DNA of 64,000 bases from Burkholderia seminalis DSM 23518 (GCF_902832885.1 NZ_CADFDK010000003.1:248001-312000), one strand, 5' to 3'; shown: positions 48,226 through 57,516, counted from the first letter of the stretch. Translations and numbers: made by a program. Notes: generated by a model not told the origin, from the sequence alone.

Positions 48226-49137
48226 ATGATCACTTCACAAAATCTGCGCGGCATCCTGCCCGCGATCCCGACGCCGGTCCATGCGGATGACACGATCGAC
48301 GTCGACGCCGCGCGCAACCTGCTGCGTTACCTGCTCAAACAGGGCATCGACGGTCTGGTTCCGCTCGGCGGCACTGGCGAATACGGCGCGCTCCCGCGTG
48401 CTGAACGCATCCGCATGGCCGAGTTGTCGGTCAAGGAAGTCAACGGCGACGTGCCGGTGATCGCAGGCGTGCTCGACCCGGGCTATCACGACGCATTGCA
48501 GGCCGGCAAGGAGTTCGCCGCCGCGGGCGCGGACGGGCTGCTGGTGCTAACGCCGTACTACACGAACCCGACCCAGCAGGGCATTCGCGACTACTTCTTG
48601 CGCTATGCGGACGAGTCGCCGGTGCCGATCCTGATCTACGAAATTCCGTACCGCACGCGCATTGCAATCGCGCCGGAGGTGCTGCACGAGTTGTCTCGTC
48701 ACGAACGCATCATCGGCATGAAGGCATGCAACACGGACATGTGGCACTTCCTGCGCACGGTGGCGGGCGTCGACGAATCGTTCTCCGTGCTGAGCGGCGA
48801 GGACACGCTGTTCCCGATGCACCTCGCGGCAGGCGCGCGCGGCGGCATCGTCGTGACCGCGACGCTGTTGCCGACCGCGTGGCGCAAGATTCAGGAACAT
48901 GTCGAGAACGGCCGCATCGGGCAAGCGCTCGAATTGCATCGGTCGCTGATTCCTCTCATGAATCTCGCGTTCGCGGAGACGAATCCGGGGCCCATGAAGG
49001 CAGTGATGGATCTGATCGGCGTCGACGCGCCGCATATGCTCGCACCGCTCGTGAAGCCAGATGCCGCGCTGGCCACGAAGCTGCGTTCCGAGCTCGCGAA
49101 GCAGCTCGCCCTGTTCGAGCCGGGGGTTGCCGCCTGA
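48226..49137 (+). CDS. DapA-family lyase/aldolase (N-acetylneuraminate lyase superfamily)
   Basis: 303 residues. TIM-barrel class I aldolase: GGTGEYGAL (the GTTGE-type pyruvate carboxylate loop), catalytic Tyr in IYEIPYRT, and Schiff-base Lys in IIGMKACN. The final ~90 residues are the usual helical extension. The family includes dihydrodipicolinate synthase and several sugar-acid aldolases/dehydratases. A catabolic operon setting argues against lysine synthesis and for cleavage or dehydration of a 2-oxo acid. Convergent with the IclR gene with only 14 bp between stops. Confidence 0.88.
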   Translation: MITSQNLRGILPAIPTPVHADDTIDVDAARNLLRYLLKQGIDGLVPLGGTGEYGALPRAERIRMAELSVKEVNGDVPVIAGVLDPGYHDALQAGKEFAAAGADGLLVLTPYYTNPTQQGIRDYFLRYADESPVPILIYEIPYRTRIAIAPEVLHELSRHERIIGMKACNTDMWHFLRTVAGVDESFSVLSGEDTLFPMHLAAGARGGIVVTATLLPTAWRKIQEHVENGRIGQALELHRSLIPLMNLAFAETNPGPMKAVMDLIGVDAPHMLAPLVKPDAALATKLRSELAKQLALFEPGVAA

Positions 49138-49151
49138 GCGGCGCTGCTACG

Positions 49152-49982
49152 TCAGCGACGGAAAGTGGAAAGCCGTGACTTCGAAATGGAAGTCGCGGCG
49201 ACCTGAATGTGTTTGGCGAGTTCGGCTTCGGCGCGCTCGATCGACCAGCGCGAGGTGGGCACGGCGATGTTGATGGCGGCGACTGCGGTGCCACCATGAT
49301 CGGTGATCGGCGCGGCTACGGCGATGTCGCCCAGCACGGTTTCGTTCTCGACGATGGCATAGCCGCGCCGCGTTGCGAGCCGGATGCGTTCGAGCAACTT
49401 GTCGGGATTGATTTCGGTGTAGGGCGTGATCGGTTCAAGGCGCGTCTGGGCGAGGATGCGTTTGACCTGCGCCTCGGGCAAGCGCGACAGGATAGCGATA
49501 CCGGATGCGGTGAACATGGCTGGCAGGCGCGCACCCACGACGATATCGACATTGACGAGGTGACGGCCCGGGAAGCGCGCGACGAACACGATTTCAGTGC
49601 CGTCGAGCTCCTGGAGATTGGTGGTCTCGCCGATTTGTCGGCTGATTTCGAGGAGATAGGGCGACGCCTTGTCGACGAGTTCATTGGCGCGAATGTAGTT
49701 GTATGAAAACTGCAGCACCTTCGAGGTGAGACCGTAATTTCGGGTGTCCGGCACGCGATAGAGATAGCCGAGTTCCTCCAGCGTATGCACGACGCGCTGG
49801 GTGGCGCTGCGATCGAGATCGGCTACGCGCGCGATGTCGCCTAGCGTCATGTGACGGCTCGGTCCGTCGAAGGCGTGCAGCACGCGAAACGTCTTTTCGG
49901 TCGAGCCGATGAACAGCGACGAACGCTCGGCTTTGCGTGCGCTTTCCGTTTTGCGCGGGGATTCGGAGGTAGTTTTCGGCAT
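49152..49982 (-). CDS. IclR-family transcriptional regulator
   Basis: 276 residues from the ATG at 49982. A winged helix (about 40-95: TLGDIARVADLDRSATQRVVHTLEELGYL) is followed by the IclR ligand-binding domain (LLEISRQIGETTNLQELDGTEIVFVARFPG; ARLPAMFTASGIAILS; RGYAIVENETVLGDIAVAAPI). It is divergent from the FMN oxidase gene and convergent with the importer operon. It most likely senses the imported compound or an intermediate and controls both units through the shared AATTG...-type motif. Confidence 0.92.
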   Translation of the reverse strand: MPKTTSESPRKTESARKAERSSLFIGSTEKTFRVLHAFDGPSRHMTLGDIARVADLDRSATQRVVHTLEELGYLYRVPDTRNYGLTSKVLQFSYNYIRANELVDKASPYLLEISRQIGETTNLQELDGTEIVFVARFPGRHLVNVDIVVGARLPAMFTASGIAILSRLPEAQVKRILAQTRLEPITPYTEINPDKLLERIRLATRRGYAIVENETVLGDIAVAAPITDHGGTAVAAINIAVPTSRWSIERAEAELAKHIQVAATSISKSRLSTFRR

Positions 49983-50042
49983 GGACAGTCCGTAGGAGAC
50001 GGATGGCGGCCAGGTGGCGACGCATCGATTTTCAATCAGTGT

Positions 50043-50061
50043 AATTGTAATGCAATTATTT
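50043..50061. promoter_or_regulatory. Candidate IclR operator in the iclR/oxidase divergent promoter
   Basis: AATTGTAATGCAATTATTT contains the inverted repeat AATTG-taatg-CAATT. It lies 25 bp before the oxidase start and 61 bp before the iclR start, and recurs with two mismatches upstream of the dehydrogenase operon (42520-42538). Confidence 0.6.
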
Positions 50062-50085
50062 TCTCTCGGAACTTCAGGGGCCGAC

Positions 50086-51246
50086 ATGCTGGCTTGTATT
50101 GACGATTACCGCCGTGCCGCTCGGGCACGCCTTGCCGGGATTGCATGGGATTACCTCGAAGGCGCGGCCGAAGATGGCGATTCGATGCGCGCGGCGCGCA
50201 ACAGCTACGGGCGATGGCAGTTCAGGCCGCGTGTCCTGGCGAATGTGGCCGCGTGCTCGCCGGCCACTTCGATATGGGACCGCGAAGTCGCTGCACCGAT
50301 GATCGTCGGACCAACCGGGCTCAATGGCCTGTTCTGGCCGAGGGGCGACGAGATACTGGCGGCGGCCGCAGCCGAAGCGGGTTTGCCGTTCGTCGTGTCC
50401 ACGGCGGCAACGTCGTTGCTGGAGGACGTGCGTGCCGCTGCACCGGATGCGGATCTGTGGCTTCAGTTGTACGTGCAGCGCGACCGCGCGATCGCCGAGG
50501 ACATGATGCGGCGCGCGAGCGATGCGGCGTTCAGCACGCTGGTGTTGACGGTCGATACGCCCGTTCATGGCAATCGCGACCACGATGTGCGCAATGGCTT
50601 TCGCATGCCGCTGAGGCCGTCGGCGAAGTTGTTGCTGGACTGCGTCCGGCATCCGCGGTGGTCGTGCCAGATGCTGTGGCACGGCGTGCCGCAACTGCGC
50701 AACATCGCGAAGAGCGTGGGCGAAGCCGAGAACCTGGACCGGCAGGCCGCGTTGCTGAGCCGAGAGATGGACCTGGCGTTGCAATGGTCCGATGTCACGT
50801 GGATACGGCGTCATTGGCGCGGGCGCGTGGTCGTTAAAGGCATTCTGGATGTCGATGACGCACTTCTCGCTCGCGACGCCGGCGCGGATGGCGTCGTGCT
50901 GTCGAATCATGGCGGCAGGCAGCTTGCGAGCGCGCCTGCGCCGCTCGACGTGCTGCCGGAGATTCATCGGCAGGTGGGCCGCGATCTGCGCGTTTTCGTC
51001 GATGGTGGCGCGCGGCGCGGTTCGGACGTCGTCAAGGCGGTCTCGCTTGGCGCGACAGCGGTGCTGCTCGGACGCGCACCGCTCTACGGGCTGGCCGCGC
51101 GAGGCAAGGGCGGTGTCTCGCATGTGCTCGCGCTGATGAAAGCGGAAATGAATACGACGATGACTCTGCTTGGACGAACCCGAGTCGAGAGCTTGAATCG
51201 CGAGTGTGTACGGCCTATTGGGACTTCATTGGCGGAAGTCGATTAA
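50086..51246 (+). CDS. FMN-dependent alpha-hydroxyacid oxidase/dehydrogenase
   Basis: 386 residues from the ATG at 50086 (AGGGG RBS). A LldD/glycolate-oxidase-type TIM barrel: [52 protein letters not shown] and the FMN/substrate blocks [32 protein letters not shown] (catalytic His in SNHGG) and [19 protein letters not shown]. It oxidises an L-2-hydroxyacid and complements the D-specific FAD enzyme of the operon. The 3' end abuts a non-coding, AT-richer junction with a foreign gene scrap. Confidence 0.9.
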   Translation: MLACIDDYRRAARARLAGIAWDYLEGAAEDGDSMRAARNSYGRWQFRPRVLANVAACSPATSIWDREVAAPMIVGPTGLNGLFWPRGDEILAAAAAEAGLPFVVSTAATSLLEDVRAAAPDADLWLQLYVQRDRAIAEDMMRRASDAAFSTLVLTVDTPVHGNRDHDVRNGFRMPLRPSAKLLLDCVRHPRWSCQMLWHGVPQLRNIAKSVGEAENLDRQAALLSREMDLALQWSDVTWIRRHWRGRVVVKGILDVDDALLARDAGADGVVLSNHGGRQLASAPAPLDVLPEIHRQVGRDLRVFVDGGARRGSDVVKAVSLGATAVLLGRAPLYGLAARGKGGVSHVLALMKAEMNTTMTLLGRTRVESLNRECVRPIGTSLAEVD

Positions 51247-51296
51247 GCGAGTCTGACGAATACTTTTGTACTTGTCTCGCTTATTCGCTTAGATCT

Positions 51297-51410
51297 ACTT
51301 ATGCGCAGAACTGCGTGCACTGCAAGACCTGCGACATCAAGGACCCCACGCAGAACATCGTGTGGGTCACGCCGGAAGGCGGCGGCGGGCCGAATTACCC
51401 GAATATGTAA
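51297..51410 (+). pseudogene. C-terminal remnant of electron-transfer flavoprotein-ubiquinone oxidoreductase
   Basis: About 37 codons read [18 protein letters not shown], then an [17 protein letters not shown] ending and a stop. This is the highly conserved C-terminus of ETF-QO, with three of its four [4Fe-4S] Cys ligands. Everything upstream (~500 residues) is missing; the preceding ~50 bp are AT-rich and unrelated. It is a dead fragment that marks a recombination junction between the oxidase gene and proC. Confidence 0.85.
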
Positions 51411-51476
51411 TGACGCAGCCCACCGATCGCGCTGCGTCGAAATCAATGAACACCTCATCCAGATAGCGAGCCACTC

Positions 51477-52289
51477 ATGAAGATTGCATTTATCGGCGCA
51501 GGAAATATGGCGAGCGCGCTTATCGGCGGATTGATCAGCCGTGGTGCCGCTCCGGGCGATATCGCCGCGATCGACCCGGGCGCGGAAGCGCGCGCGAAAT
51601 GCAGCGCGACGTTCGGCATCGACGCGCACGAACGCATCGATTCGGGGCTGTCGGAAAGCGACGTGATCGTGCTGGCCGTCAAGCCTCAACAGATGCAGGC
51701 AACCTGTGCATCGATCTCGCCACTGCTGCGGGGACAGCTCGTCATTAGCGTTGCTGCGGGCGTTCGGGTGCGGGAACTGTCGAACTGGCTGGGCGGGCAC
51801 ACACGCGTGGTGCGCGCCATGCCGAACACGCCCGCGTTGATCGGTTTGGGCGCTACGGGTCTTTTTGCATCCCCGGAAGTCGGTGGCGATGATCGCGAAG
51901 ACGCATCGACGATTCTCGGCGCGGTGGGCGTTGTCAGCTGGTTCGACGCCGAGGACGATCTGGATTCGGTGACGGCGATCTCGGGTAGCGGGCCCGCTTA
52001 CGTTTTCTATTTCATCGAAGCGATGCAGGCGGCCGCTGAAGAGTTCGGATTCTCGGCGGCGCAGGCACGCGCGCTGACGCTTGCGACATTCAAAGGCGCC
52101 GTGCAACTTGCGTTCGAATCGACCGATCCAGTGAGCGTGCTGCGCGAACGCGTGACCTCAAAGGGGGGGACAACGGCTGCTGCGCTCGCCGCATTCGCGC
52201 GGGCCGATGTCGCCACGAGTATCAAGCGCGGTGTGCTCGCGGCGAAAGTTCGCTCGAAACAGCTCGGCGACGAATGGGTTTCTGTATAA
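51477..52289 (+). CDS. proC: Pyrroline-5-carboxylate reductase
   Basis: 270 residues. N-terminal NADPH motif IAFIGAGNMASALIGGL, then VIVLAVKPQQM, VVRAMPNTPALIGLGATGLFA and the ProC signature region SVTAISGSGPAYVFYFIEAMQ...GGTTAAALAAF. It makes L-proline. The gene is complete but sits between two mobile scraps (ETF-QO tail and IS6 remnant), so it is probably a second copy carried by rearrangement; the housekeeping proC is expected elsewhere. Confidence 0.93.
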   Translation: MKIAFIGAGNMASALIGGLISRGAAPGDIAAIDPGAEARAKCSATFGIDAHERIDSGLSESDVIVLAVKPQQMQATCASISPLLRGQLVISVAAGVRVRELSNWLGGHTRVVRAMPNTPALIGLGATGLFASPEVGGDDREDASTILGAVGVVSWFDAEDDLDSVTAISGSGPAYVFYFIEAMQAAAEEFGFSAAQARALTLATFKGAVQLAFESTDPVSVLRERVTSKGGTTAAALAAFARADVATSIKRGVLAAKVRSKQLGDEWVSV

Positions 52290-52304
52290 CGACGCGATTC
52301 GCCG

Positions 52305-52866
52305 GCAGAGTCGAAAGATCCAAAGCGAAAAATTGCGCATTTCCACCCGACAAGCGGCTTTGTCACGTGTTCGAGCGCGGCGTGATCTAAGCTATGAAAC
52401 GATCCGCCGTTGGTGCGACAAGTTCGGCGTCGGTTTCGCCCATCGGATCAAGGCCAACCGGCGGCGCCTTGGAGCCACCTGGCACCTCGACGAAATCTTC
52501 GTGACGCTGCGTGGCGAGCCGCATTCGCTGTGGCGCGCGGTCGACGAGCAGGGCACCGAAATCGACATCTTGCTGCAGAATCTACGCAACAAGGCCGCAG
52601 CCAAACGCTTCTTTCAGCGAGTGCTGCGCTCGTGCTCCGCACCGAACAAGATCGTCACCGATCAGTTGCGCAGCTATCCGGCGGCCAAGGCAGATGTTCC
52701 GGAACTCGTAAACGCGGAGCATATTTTCGTCAAAGCGGCTGCCCGCGTGAACAACCGAGCGAGAACAGTCATCAGCCTACACGCGAACGCGAGCGCCGCA
52801 TGCGAGGTTTCCGGCTTCCGACTGCCGGAGCGCACGCAGGCATTCCTGGGCATTAATTTTACATAA
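52305..52866 (+). pseudogene. IS6-family transposase remnant
   Basis: The readable core matches IS6/IS26-type transposases: SYETIRRWCDKFG, then TWHLDEIFVTLRGE (first catalytic Asp) and KIVTDQLRSYPAAK (second Asp). The N-terminus is out of frame (ERGVI visible in another frame, followed by TAA) and shortened. Near 52760 the reading frame shifts, so the Glu-containing end (SENSHQPTRERERRMRGF) is in another frame. Start, end and terminal repeats are not recognisable. It is inactive. Confidence 0.85.
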
Positions 52867-53557
52867 TGCTGATGATCAACTTTTTTGTGTGTAGCAGCTA
52901 TATCCTAATGTCGTGTTCGGGGGTTTCGGCGCGTGCTGGCGGCGGTTCGAACTGCCGGAGCGCATCGTGGGGCAACCTGGAGTGCTCAGGGGTAAAAGTG
53001 TGCGGTTTAGAGCGGTTTACATCCCGGGCGTATAGATTTTTTACCTCACATTTCAACCACATACATCATTTCGGGACAAAAAATATCACATTCCAACCAC
53101 ATAGATTTCCGCATCGTTGATACGGTCGATCCATTCACATGGTTGACGGCACCAGATCGCCCGCAGGATGGTTCTCTCGTCTGAGCGCTGCGCGTGCAGC
53201 CGGCAACGACTGCGATGTGATTCCGCGTTAGGAGGAGCCGAATATTGGACAGGGCATCAGTATCGATTGGACGGTTGTGCAGATGAGGCCAGCGTTTTGC
53301 AGAACCGTTGCACGAGCGGCGCAGCGACGGGCTGCGACGGTAGCTGGAGTGACGACGAACAGGCGGTCGAGAAAATGTCCTTGAGATGGTGGAACATATT
53401 GAAATCGGATGACGTAGTGCCCAGCAAGGGAGCTTGCCGGCCGATAACCGTGGAACAGTCGATGAAATGACTGTTCCATTCCGAGACATTGGCCGTGGAC
53501 AAATGGCATCCTATGTTGCCGGGACGGGCCGGGACGGCAATTAGCGCCACGGTGGTA
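52867..53557. other. Gene-poor junction (691 bp) with IS-end-like repeats
   Basis: No ORF has recognisable similarity or convincing codon use. It contains two 20-bp repeats (53047-53106) and a TGTGCGGTTTAG element (52999-53010) resembling those near the transposase remnant at 59.6-59.8 kb. It is probably old insertion-sequence debris. Confidence 0.6.
53047..53106. repeat. Two direct repeats, 40-bp period, IS-end-like
   Basis: CACATTTCAACCACATACAT (53047-53066) and CACATTCCAACCACATAGAT (53087-53106) differ at two positions and start exactly 40 bp apart. The same core (YCAACCRCATA) recurs three times at 59586-59677 in the same orientation, bracketing the defence island. Confidence 0.75.
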
Positions 53558-54477
53558 TCAAGTGAGTGGCGGAATTACCTCAAACTCACCGTTGACAAAC
53601 CAGTCACTATTTTTGATCTGTGCCAAAGCTGCAGTTGGGTCAGAAGACCAGAGTACCAGTGCCAACGACTCTTGTGCACGGCTGCAAGTCACGTACAGGA
53701 GGCGCAGCGAGCGATCAATAGTTGTTTCCTTGCCGCTGTCAACATTCTCCCAGTCCCTGCTACTGAGCTTCGACCCTCCAAAAATCTTGTCATAGGAAAT
53801 TTGGTTGCCATTGGCCACCTTGTCGTCCATCACCACCATGACATGGCGGAATTCAGAACCTTTGACGACCTGATGAGTGGCAAGTGTCGAATTTCCTTCA
53901 AGATACTTTCGGTACTTCTGGAGCTGATTCCAAGGAGCAGCAAACAGCTTGCACCATCCGCGACGCATTCGATCTTGCTTGGACTCCTCTTCTCCTCGAC
54001 CGGGGGCAGGAGGTGGGGGAGACTTGTCGGCGTATGCGACTAAAAGGCGATCGTCAACTTCAAACAGATTTGCGCTCAAAACCGTTGCGAGCACATCGCT
54101 CACAGTAGATTTCGGGTCTGTGCAAACGGTGGCGAAAGCGGTGACGGCTTGACGAATTTCGTCGACACGGCATGCGCGTAACGCTGCGTCCTCGGGCATA
54201 TCGTCGAGGCGACCAGCGCATAGCGCCCTGGTTTGAGACGTCGCACTTTGGTGGCCTCCTTCCTGAGGTCGCGCAGCAGCCCGGCCAACCCCGTACGAAC
54301 ATAGTGCTTGACCTGGACGATCGTGCTCGTCGCGGTGCCTGCATAACGCAGATCTATGCCGCGGTCCTTGCCGGACTTGAAGTCTTCGATGCTGACGCCC
54401 CACTCCGCTTGCAGCAGGTCACGGGCAAGCAACTCCAGATCATGAGGGGATAACTGATGGAAATCGTACGCGGCCAT
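53558..54477 (-). pseudogene. Fragmented nuclease/UvrD-helicase gene (Mrr-like N-terminus, helicase C-terminus)
   Basis: Reading leftwards from the ATG at 54477, the first ~90 residues match Mrr-type restriction endonuclease domains: YDFHQLSPHDLELLARDLLQAE, GKDRGIDLRY and IVQVKHY (D...QxK active site). At about 54200 the sense frame changes. The rest is the C-terminal part of a UvrD/Rep-like superfamily 1 helicase: STLATHQVVKGSEFRHVMVVMDD (motif V-like) and DRSLRLLYVTCSRAQESLALVLW (motif VI). The Walker A and central helicase parts are absent. A large internal deletion plus a frameshift best explains this. It lies beside the Thoeris operon on the same strand. Confidence 0.75.
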
Positions 54478-54986
54478 TCTTGTTCTCAGATGTTGTTGTG
54501 TTGACATCCCGTCATGGCTACGCCTAGACGCGTAGGAACTGCGCGTGGCACTTTGCCGTCTCGACCCACACCCGGCGCCGCTCGGCGGTGACATACATGC
54601 AAGCGACCCACGATTCGACCCAAGACATCTTCCTACCTTGATCTCTCGGCGCGCCCAAAACAATACCGACGTGCGACAAACGTATCACTGACGTCGCGGC
54701 ACGGCTAGAAGCATGGGAGGGATGTTGGCCGTGACGGTGCGACCCTAGCAGCCATTTTTGGCCGGTTGCCGACGAATGCAGCCGGCGCTTGCCGGGGCAC
54801 GTCTTCGCAGAAATCTGCTTAAACACCGAAGCCGAAGATTCAAACAGCGATTTGGCTACTCGACATTGATCCCCCGCAATTACTTTTCAATTACTGATAG
54901 CTCTAGACTTCGTGCAGCGCTTCATGCGAGCAAAGGTAAAGCGAAGAACTAGCGCGGTGAGGTCACACCGGCACGACGGGTACGAG
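54478..54986. other. Intergenic region (509 bp) left of the Thoeris operon
   Basis: One open frame on the minus strand (54524-54826) has no recognisable domain and poor start context; I see no supported gene. The stretch may hold the promoter of the relic nuclease gene and the end of the Thoeris transcript. Confidence 0.5.
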
Positions 54987-55541
54987 CTAATACCCTCTCA
55001 ACCACTTGCTCAGTTCAACGCCAGTATTGCGCTTCTCGTCAATAACCATCCAGACTTCCTTCTGATATCCGTCGAGCTTTCCCCAGACGATGCGGTCGTA
55101 CAGCCCGAGATACTCCCACGACGCCCATGCCTGATCGAAGCTGGAGTCTGACGCTGGAAACAGCGCAATCTGCGATGGAGTCTTCGTACCATCGGCGATG
55201 CCGAGTTCCCAAGGCACCCATTTGCTATCCCTGCTGTTCTTGCTGGCGAGAAGTACGAATCGGCTGGTGTCGCGGATCCGCGTCTTCAATAGTGCCGCTG
55301 TTTCCTCACTCGTGTAGGGAGGCATCTCCGGATCGATTTCATCGACGTAGACCTTTGCGCCGTGATTCTCGAGCACCCGGATCGCACCCGCGACAAGCTC
55401 ATCGTCCTTGCTGGAGTGGGAGAGGAAGGTTGCGCCCGCCAGCGATCTCGAAGCTGCGTTTCGGCGCAATCTCGCTGCCTCAAACCCACCCAGTTCGGCA
55501 GCGAAACTGCGAAGTTCGCCCCGAGTAATATATTGCGCCAT
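54987..55541 (-). CDS. thsB2: TIR-domain protein, second ThsB of a Thoeris system
   Basis: 184 residues. After a ~35-residue N-terminal segment, a TIR domain begins (ATFLSHSSKDDELVAGAIRVLENHGAKVYVDE) and continues through RDTSRFVLLASKNSRDSKWVPWELGIADG, where Glu112 is the catalytic Glu of NAD-processing TIRs. In Thoeris, ThsB TIR proteins sense phage and convert NAD+ into a cyclic ADP-ribose isomer that activates ThsA. It starts 7 bp after the thsA stop, so it is in the same operon. It differs from the other TIR of the locus and may recognise different phages. Confidence 0.88.
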   Translation of the reverse strand: MAQYITRGELRSFAAELGGFEAARLRRNAASRSLAGATFLSHSSKDDELVAGAIRVLENHGAKVYVDEIDPEMPPYTSEETAALLKTRIRDTSRFVLLASKNSRDSKWVPWELGIADGTKTPSQIALFPASDSSFDQAWASWEYLGLYDRIVWGKLDGYQKEVWMVIDEKRNTGVELSKWLRGY

Positions 55542-55548
55542 TGCTTTT

Positions 55549-57003
55549 TTAAACTCGTTTATCGATCCGCGCGAGAATCGCAGACACTAAATTCACGATC
55601 TCCCCAATGCAAATGTCAGGGCGCGCCAGTTCCCTGAGTTCCTCGTCCGTGGGACGCATCGCATTTCTCCCCGACGCGTCGACTCCCGAACCGATGAGAC
55701 GATCGGAGATGTGAGCCGCAGCGCCGCCGGTCGTGCCAATGGGAATAACAAAACTGTCTGCCGCCATCGCGGCCTCAAATTCATCGAGAACGCCATCAGC
55801 CATCACCGTGGCGCCGGTATCGGAATCGATCTTCATGCCACCGACGAACACCACGACGCCCGCTATCCGCGCCAGCTCCGCACGCAGGGCGGCCCACTGG
55901 CCACGATCCGGCGCCGCACCAGAGATCGGCTGGGGAAAAGGACGGGCAATGAGCCGGCGCTCAAGGTCCCATCCGCCGTCGGAGCGAAGGGCATCAAGAA
56001 AGCCCGCGATAGAGGCTGATCCGACAACGACACCCGTCCCGCTGACGAGATCGCAGCCGCGGGCCCCCACGAGTTGACCGATGGCGTGCGCGACGCCGTA
56101 GACTTTGGCGATGTCAGCGCTGGCCTCAGGGGGCCAGCTACCGCTAACCCATACCCGCCGCGCGGCCACGCGCCGTTCGACCTGGCGCAGAAGCTCGGGC
56201 ACCTCCGCATAATCGTCGATCTCGACCACTACTAGGCCATAGCGCTTCAGATCGCGGCTCCAGAGCCTGTGCTGAGTGCTGCGCGCTTCGAATTCGGCCT
56301 CCGATTTGTAGTCGTCGCGCTGCGGCGGCCGCACGATGGCGAAGTGCTCTGGCGGCGCGGACGTAAAGCTCTCGCGGATCAGCGATAGCACGTGCCGGAT
56401 GTTCGGATCCGTGAAGCTAATTCCGAGGAAGAGCATCGACATGCTCGAGAGATGCGCGTGCAGGAGCGGGAGGAATGCTCCGCGCTTCGACCGATACAGT
56501 TCATAGTCGTCGGTGGAGATTACTACGTCATCGAGGCGCTCGACCGAGCCATGCATCTTGAAAAGGCGGGAAGCGCCGGGCGTCGCACGTAGGGCAAGGT
56601 CGGCCGCTCCGGAGACGGTGTCGATCGGCCGGTTTACCGCGCCGAATGCGCGTTCGACCAGTCGATCGTAGTTGGTCGTCCAAATATACTTGACCGGCAG
56701 TCTCGAGATGATTTCGAGGGTCGGAGGAATGGGATGTTCGACGCCGATCTGCGCCTTGATCACGTTGCGGACCTGCGTAGCCGACCCGTTCTCCTGGATG
56801 CTCCACTGGGCTAGCGCTGCTAGATCGTGCAGCTCACCCGACTTTACACCCAGTTCTTCGCCGACCTCAGTCAAGAGCGACGCCCACGACGGATAGCCCG
56901 CGCCCATGGAAACCCCGGCACCGACGAAGACTGCACCGCCCCCTCCGATGAGAGCCTCGGTATAGTCCTTCAGGAATCGCTTCGTCGTCGCCGCGACCAT
57001 CAT
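55549..57003 (-). CDS. thsA: Thoeris effector ThsA: SIR2 NADase with C-terminal SLOG (STALD) sensor
   Basis: 484 residues; RBS GGAGGG just upstream of the tandem ATG at 57003. SIR2 domain ~1-285: GAGVSMGAGYPSW, TTNYDRLVE with Asn111, and KMHGS with His151, the two catalytic positions of ThsA. SLOG/STALD domain ~290-484: RVWVSGSW, LVSGTGVVVGSASI, VVFVGGMKIDSDTG and SFVIPIGTTGGAA, which binds the TIR-made signal. On activation the family degrades NAD+ and aborts infection. Flanked by TIR genes on both sides with gaps of 15 and 7 bp. All key residues appear intact. Confidence 0.93.
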   Translation of the reverse strand: MMVAATTKRFLKDYTEALIGGGGAVFVGAGVSMGAGYPSWASLLTEVGEELGVKSGELHDLAALAQWSIQENGSATQVRNVIKAQIGVEHPIPPTLEIISRLPVKYIWTTNYDRLVERAFGAVNRPIDTVSGAADLALRATPGASRLFKMHGSVERLDDVVISTDDYELYRSKRGAFLPLLHAHLSSMSMLFLGISFTDPNIRHVLSLIRESFTSAPPEHFAIVRPPQRDDYKSEAEFEARSTQHRLWSRDLKRYGLVVVEIDDYAEVPELLRQVERRVAARRVWVSGSWPPEASADIAKVYGVAHAIGQLVGARGCDLVSGTGVVVGSASIAGFLDALRSDGGWDLERRLIARPFPQPISGAAPDRGQWAALRAELARIAGVVVFVGGMKIDSDTGATVMADGVLDEFEAAMAADSFVIPIGTTGGAAAHISDRLIGSGVDASGRNAMRPTDEELRELARPDICIGEIVNLVSAILARIDKRV

Positions 57004-57018
57004 TCGCCCTCCTACTTG

Positions 57019-57516
57019 TTAGTTGCGGTTGCGGATGGCGATCGCTTCCTCGATCCACTTCTCTATGCCGTTCGAGATTGAGGCGTAAACGGCCTTGCTG
57101 TCGTTGCCTTTGGGAGTAATCAGCGGCACAACAGAGGAGAGCTTGCGACTCGAATTGCGAAAGGTGATCGCATCGAACGGGTTGGCGCCCGCAGCAGATG
57201 TCTGGCTGTTGCGGTCGAGCAGCCTGTCGACGCGGATGCCCAGGACGCCCCGCTTGTCGTTCCAAGCTTTTACGATCTCATGTTGGACCCAAGGGCGGTT
57301 GGCAGTCTGGGAGCCGACCAGCACGACAACGCAGCTCTTGCCGTCCATGTTGTCGGCAATCCATTTCTCGATAGCAGCGTTGCCCTTTCGCTTCACTTCC
57401 TCCCATGCGTTGGGGGTGCACAGCGACTGCCCCTCGAGAGCTCCCATGTTCCGAATCTGCTGGGTGCGCCAGTAATCGTTGTCAAAGTGGAAGCTGAAGA
57501 AAACACGACGTGTCAC
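57019..57516 (-). CDS. thsB1: TIR-like (DUF1863-type) protein, first ThsB of a Thoeris system
   Basis: 165 residues from a GTG at 57516 with AGGGAG RBS; an upstream TTG at 57540 lacks one. RRVFFSFHFDNDYWRTQQIRNMG is the hallmark start of ThsB/DUF1863 TIR-like proteins, followed by IADNMDGKSCVVVLVGSQTANRPWVQHEI with the predicted catalytic Glu80. Leads the operon thsB1-thsA-thsB2. It should produce the NAD-derived messenger for ThsA on phage infection. The fold differs in detail from the classical TIR of thsB2, so the two sensors are not a simple duplication. Confidence 0.92.
   Translation of the reverse strand: MTRRVFFSFHFDNDYWRTQQIRNMGALEGQSLCTPNAWEEVKRKGNAAIEKWIADNMDGKSCVVVLVGSQTANRPWVQHEIVKAWNDKRGVLGIRVDRLLDRNSQTSAAGANPFDAITFRNSSRKLSSVVPLITPKGNDSKAVYASISNGIEKWIEEAIAIRNRN

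Noticed and set aside
53168-53470. 100-codon plus-strand ORF in the IS6/defence junction
   Set aside because: No similarity or RBS; overlapping frames on both strands are equally open, typical of decayed DNA.
54524-54826. 100-codon minus-strand ORF between the nuclease relic and the Thoeris operon
   Set aside because: No RBS, no recognisable motif and codon use unlike a gene.
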